Shown piece by piece: positions 6,422-8,239 of a stretch of DNA of 8,239 bases. Numbering within the stretch: the first letter of the stretch is position 1; each line of letters starts with the position of its first letter. The notes beneath the pieces were generated by a model. It was not told the origin of the DNA, searched no databases, and was given only the letters and a program-made list of their open reading frames with translations. This DNA comes from Clostridia bacterium (lineage in GTDB: Bacteria; Bacillota; Clostridia; Oscillospirales; CAG-272). Location: NCBI GenBank assembly GCA_017457465.1, contig JAFTHJ010000074.1, positions 1 to 8,239 on the forward strand, read 5' to 3'. The position numbers and the translations under genes were made by a program.

Positions 6422-7729
6422 TTAATATCCGTTATATCCCCAGTCCTTTATAAGTCGGGGATAATCCTTGTATGATATGTTCATATCAAAGTAGCAGGTG
6501 TGCGTACCTACCGTTCCGCCGTTGGTGTATTGCCACAGTCCCGTATGCTCTCCAAACGAGTCGGGCCAGTTTGGTTCGCCCGATAAAGTCCAGCGCGCAA
6601 GCCATATGTCGAAGTATGGCGTGAGCCTGTCGGCTTCAAGAATGTAGGTGAGCCAGTTGGGGTTTGTGTAAAGTCCGCAGAAATATCCGTTTGACTGAAG
6701 CTTTTCGATAAAGGCTATGCACATATCGGTCAGAAGCGTGGAATCGAGAGACTCTTGGGTGGAATCCTCTAAATCGAAATACACGGGGTATTCAAACTGT
6801 TTGCCCTCTATCCATTCAAGCATCTGCTCGGCTTCGTTAAGCGCTTCCTCAACGGTGAGCGCGTAGGAATAATAGTAGCAGCCGACCTTGAGCCCTGCCG
6901 CTTTGGCTCCCGCGTAATTTTCCTCGAATAACGGGTCCTTACCGTATACACTTCCTACCTTTATTATAACGAAGTCGATTCCCGACGCCTTTATGTCGTC
7001 CCAATCAATCTCACCGTTCCATTTTGAAACGTCTATGCCGTTTGCCCTCGCGCCCGAATTTTCAACATACGCCCCTTGGAATACGTATTCCGAGAGGACT
7101 ATGTCGGAGATATGTTCATATCCGCAATCACAGTAGTAGCGCGTTTGCCCGTCGGAAAAGGACGTAGCGTAAGTGGTTGTCTTTTTCAGAGCGTGTCCCG
7201 TGGGAGCGGTGAAATCCGAGTTGTAGGAATAGTCGCATACAATACAGCTATGCGTGGTGTATCCCTGCTCGGTGCATTGCGGAGCTGTTGTTTTTTGTAC
7301 CGTCGTGTGTCCCTTTGGGGAAGTGAAGTCGGATTTGAAAGAGTATCCGCAGCCGCAGGTGTAAAGCGTGTAGCCCTCGTCGGTGCAGCTCGGCTCGTGA
7401 GTCTCTGCGATTAGAGTGTGAGCCGTGGGCGGGATAAAATCCGATTTGAAAGAGTATCCGCACTCGCAGGAATAATAGGTATAGCCCTCTGTATCACACG
7501 TAGGCTGAAAAACGCTGGATGACAGGTCGTGCCCTGTAGCGGCAACAAAATTACTCTTGAACTCGGTGCCGCAATCCGCGCAGATTTTTAATATGTAGCC
7601 TTCTTTGGTGCAGGTGGGCTCAATTTGTGACTCTGACATTTCCTCGTGCGAACATTTTTTGTCACAAGCGAATAAAATGGGTATGCATAGCAATATAATA
7701 ATAAGCAGTGCCAAAGTTACCTTTTTCAT
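6422..7729 (-). CDS. Secreted GH25 lysozyme-like lipoprotein with tandem Cys/His repeats
   Basis: 435 residues. A signal peptide with lipobox LFAC (19-22) predicts a surface lipoprotein. Residues about 26-207 hold four clear units of about 37 residues, with the pattern C..EGY....C.CG..........GH (Cys40, 78, 115 and 152; His67, 104, 141 and 179). A degenerate fifth unit keeps C200xC202G. Residues about 229-430 are a GH25 (Lyz-like muramidase) domain: NGIDVSKWNGEIDW (Asp233), VGCYYYSYA, and YPVYFDLED with Asp319 and Glu321 as expected catalytic acids, then the LWQYT and DMN end motifs. It should cleave the MurNAc-GlcNAc bond in peptidoglycan, for turnover or against other cells. ATG at 7729 has AAGGA 10 nt upstream. 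The repeats resemble Cys-rich repeats of clostridial surface proteins; zinc binding or disulfides are both possible. Confidence 0.9.
   Translation of the reverse strand: MKKVTLALLIIILLCIPILFACDKKCSHEEMSESQIEPTCTKEGYILKICADCGTEFKSNFVAATGHDLSSSVFQPTCDTEGYTYYSCECGYSFKSDFIPPTAHTLIAETHEPSCTDEGYTLYTCGCGYSFKSDFTSPKGHTTVQKTTAPQCTEQGYTTHSCIVCDYSYNSDFTAPTGHALKKTTTYATSFSDGQTRYYCDCGYEHISDIVLSEYVFQGAYVENSGARANGIDVSKWNGEIDWDDIKASGIDFVIIKVGSVYGKDPLFEENYAGAKAAGLKVGCYYYSYALTVEEALNEAEQMLEWIEGKQFEYPVYFDLEDSTQESLDSTLLTDMCIAFIEKLQSNGYFCGLYTNPNWLTYILEADRLTPYFDIWLARWTLSGEPNWPDSFGEHTGLWQYTNGGTVGTHTCYFDMNISYKDYPRLIKDWGYNGY
7112..7654 (-). repeat. Tandem 111-bp-period repeats encoding Cys/His units
   Basis: The repeats in the GH25 protein have a period of 111-114 bp. 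Identity is visible in DNA as well: GATTTGAAAGAGTATCCGCA occurs at 7332-7351 and again exactly 111 bp later at 7443-7462. This indicates fairly recent unit duplication. The outer units are more diverged. Confidence 0.8.
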
Positions 7730-7763
7730 AGTATGGATGTCCTTGATTAGAATTTACATTATA

Positions 7764-7791
7764 ATTATAGCAATTTTAGGGCAAAAGTCAA
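7764..7791 (-). promoter_or_regulatory. Promoter of the GH25 lysozyme-like gene
   Basis: On the minus strand, -35 TTGACT (7786-7791), a 16-bp spacer and a perfect -10 TATAAT (7764-7769) lie about 35 bp upstream of the ATG at 7729. It fires away from the rRNA promoters. Confidence 0.75.
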
Positions 7792-7821
7792 TAGCGAAAA
7801 GGGCAAGTTTGTGTCGACAGG

Positions 7822-7858
7822 AATATTTTTTCAAAAAAACAAATATTTTTTCAAAAAA
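7822..7858 (+). repeat. 17-bp direct repeat just upstream of rRNA promoter P1
   Basis: AATATTTTTTCAAAAAA occurs at 7822-7838 and 7842-7858, offset by 20 bp or about two helical turns. It ends 3 bp before the P1 -35 hexamer. Each copy is itself a T6-C-A6 dyad. The place and composition fit an UP element contacted by the RNA polymerase alpha subunits; this is inference. Confidence 0.65.
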
Positions 7859-7861
7859 GTG

Positions 7862-7890
7862 TTGACAAGTAAAATACTGTGTGATATAAT
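7862..7890 (+). promoter_or_regulatory. rRNA operon promoter P1
   Basis: Perfect TTGACA (7862-7867) and TATAAT (7885-7890) with a 17-bp spacer predict a start near 7896-7897. The transcript would begin with a short hairpin (stem 7899-7904 with 7912-7917). Confidence 0.92.
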
Positions 7891-7940
7891 AGTCGAGCTT
7901 CCCCAAAAAACGGGGAGAAAATATATCACAATCGCACGTC

Positions 7941-7978
7941 AAAAAAACTTGAAAAAATTTTTAAAAAAATTGAAAAAA
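7941..7978 (+). promoter_or_regulatory. Phased A-tracts, probable UP element of rRNA promoter P2
   Basis: A-runs at 7941-7947, 7952-7957, 7963-7969 and 7973-7978 have centres about 10-11 bp apart, so they are in helical phase and should bend the DNA. They end 4 bp before the P2 -35. Confidence 0.6.
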
Positions 7979-7982
7979 GTTC

Positions 7983-8011
7983 TTGACAAAGGGAAGAGGT
8001 TGTGATATAAT
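7983..8011 (+). promoter_or_regulatory. rRNA operon promoter P2
   Basis: Perfect TTGACA (7983-7988) and TATAAT (8006-8011) with a 17-bp spacer predict a start near 8017-8018. The block TGTGATATAATAGTC is identical in P1, with AGCT following one base later in both. Confidence 0.93.
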
Positions 8012-8017
8012 AGTCAA

Positions 8018-8210
8018 GCTGTCCGCAAGGAAGCGGGTAGCACGGTCATTGAAAATTGAACAACAAGAGAGAAGTACAAAGCATTGCAAGTGCGAAAAAC
8101 TGATCTCGTCAATCGAGTTATATATACTCAACAAAAGTAAGAAAGCTAGATAAAAGCTCGAATACAGAAGATAGTAGATGTTACCCAAGAGGGTGACGTT
8201 TAATATACAA
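8018..8210 (+). other. rRNA operon leader (pre-16S)
   Basis: This stretch holds no gene. A 9-bp hairpin (8018-8026 with 8033-8041, loop AAGGAA) lies at the very start of the P2 transcript. GGTCATTGAAAATTGAACAA (8044-8063) resembles the Bacillota leader boxA region involved in Nus-factor antitermination. A further hairpin at 8180-8197 (GTTACCC/GGGTGAC, loop AAGA) lies just before 16S. The long stem formed with the 3' side of 16S for RNase III processing cannot be checked here. Confidence 0.75.
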
Positions 8211-8239
8211 ACATTCGAGAGTTTGATCCTGGCTCAGGA
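8211..8239 (+). rRNA. 16S ribosomal RNA, 5' end only (cut by window edge)
   Basis: AGAGTTTGATCCTGGCTCAG (8218-8237) is the universal 16S 5' sequence, equal to E. coli positions 8-27. Counting back puts the mature 5' end near 8211; that exact base is approximate. The gene continues beyond the window. Confidence 0.97.

Noticed and set aside
7112..7654. CRISPR-like array
   Set aside because: The repetition is in frame within a coding sequence with a 111-bp period and matches protein repeat units; there are no short repeats with unique spacers.
7811..8005. Open frame of 64 codons over the region upstream of 16S
   Set aside because: It runs through both rRNA promoters and A-tracts, has no ribosome binding site, and its lysine-rich translation simply reflects A-runs.

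Overview
The window reads as a chromosomal segment of a low-GC Gram-positive anaerobe, most likely a gut-type member of the Clostridia (Bacillota). This rests on the strong GGAGG-type ribosome binding sites, the TTGACA/TATAAT promoters, the DUF1836 and DUF6106-like proteins, and a pre-16S leader with a GGTCATTGAAAATTG element. A genus cannot be named, because only about 29 bases of 16S rRNA are present.

Layout, left to right. (1) A divergent pair: a two-helix membrane protein of unknown function (minus, 37-567) and a DUF1836 putative DNA-binding protein with a highly charged tail (plus, 713-1417). Both have clear sigma-A-type promoters, each with a short inverted repeat. A perfect 30-bp palindrome terminator follows. 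(2) A four-gene zinc-uptake operon (plus, 1572-4501): a Fur-family regulator (probably Zur), then a ZnuA-like lipoprotein, the ATPase ZnuC and the permease ZnuB. A Fur/Zur-type box (TGAGACTGATTCTCA) covers the expected transcription start, which suggests autoregulation. (3) An AraC-family regulator (minus, 4542-5438), divergent from nagB, glucosamine-6-phosphate deaminase (plus, 5629-6360). A 190-bp intergenic region holds promoters for both and an 18-bp inverted repeat. (4) A GH25 lysozyme-type lipoprotein (minus, 6422-7729) with at least four tandem Cys/His repeats before the catalytic domain, convergent with nagB across a shared terminator. (5) From about 7822 to the end, the control region and first bases of an rRNA operon: two tandem strong promoters, A-tract DNA upstream of each, leader hairpins, a boxA-like element and the 5' end of 16S rRNA.

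How the parts work together: the Zur-Znu operon is a self-contained zinc-homeostasis unit. NagB feeds amino sugars into glycolysis; with the GH25 muramidase nearby it loosely suggests a cell-wall sugar theme, but they are separate transcription units. Nothing here is clearly a new biological system. The points most worth a second look are the Cys/His-repeat lysozyme, the ZnuA variant in which the usual third metal-ligand His appears to be Arg, the palindromes in the DUF1836/DUF6106-like divergent promoters, and the duplicated rRNA promoter architecture.
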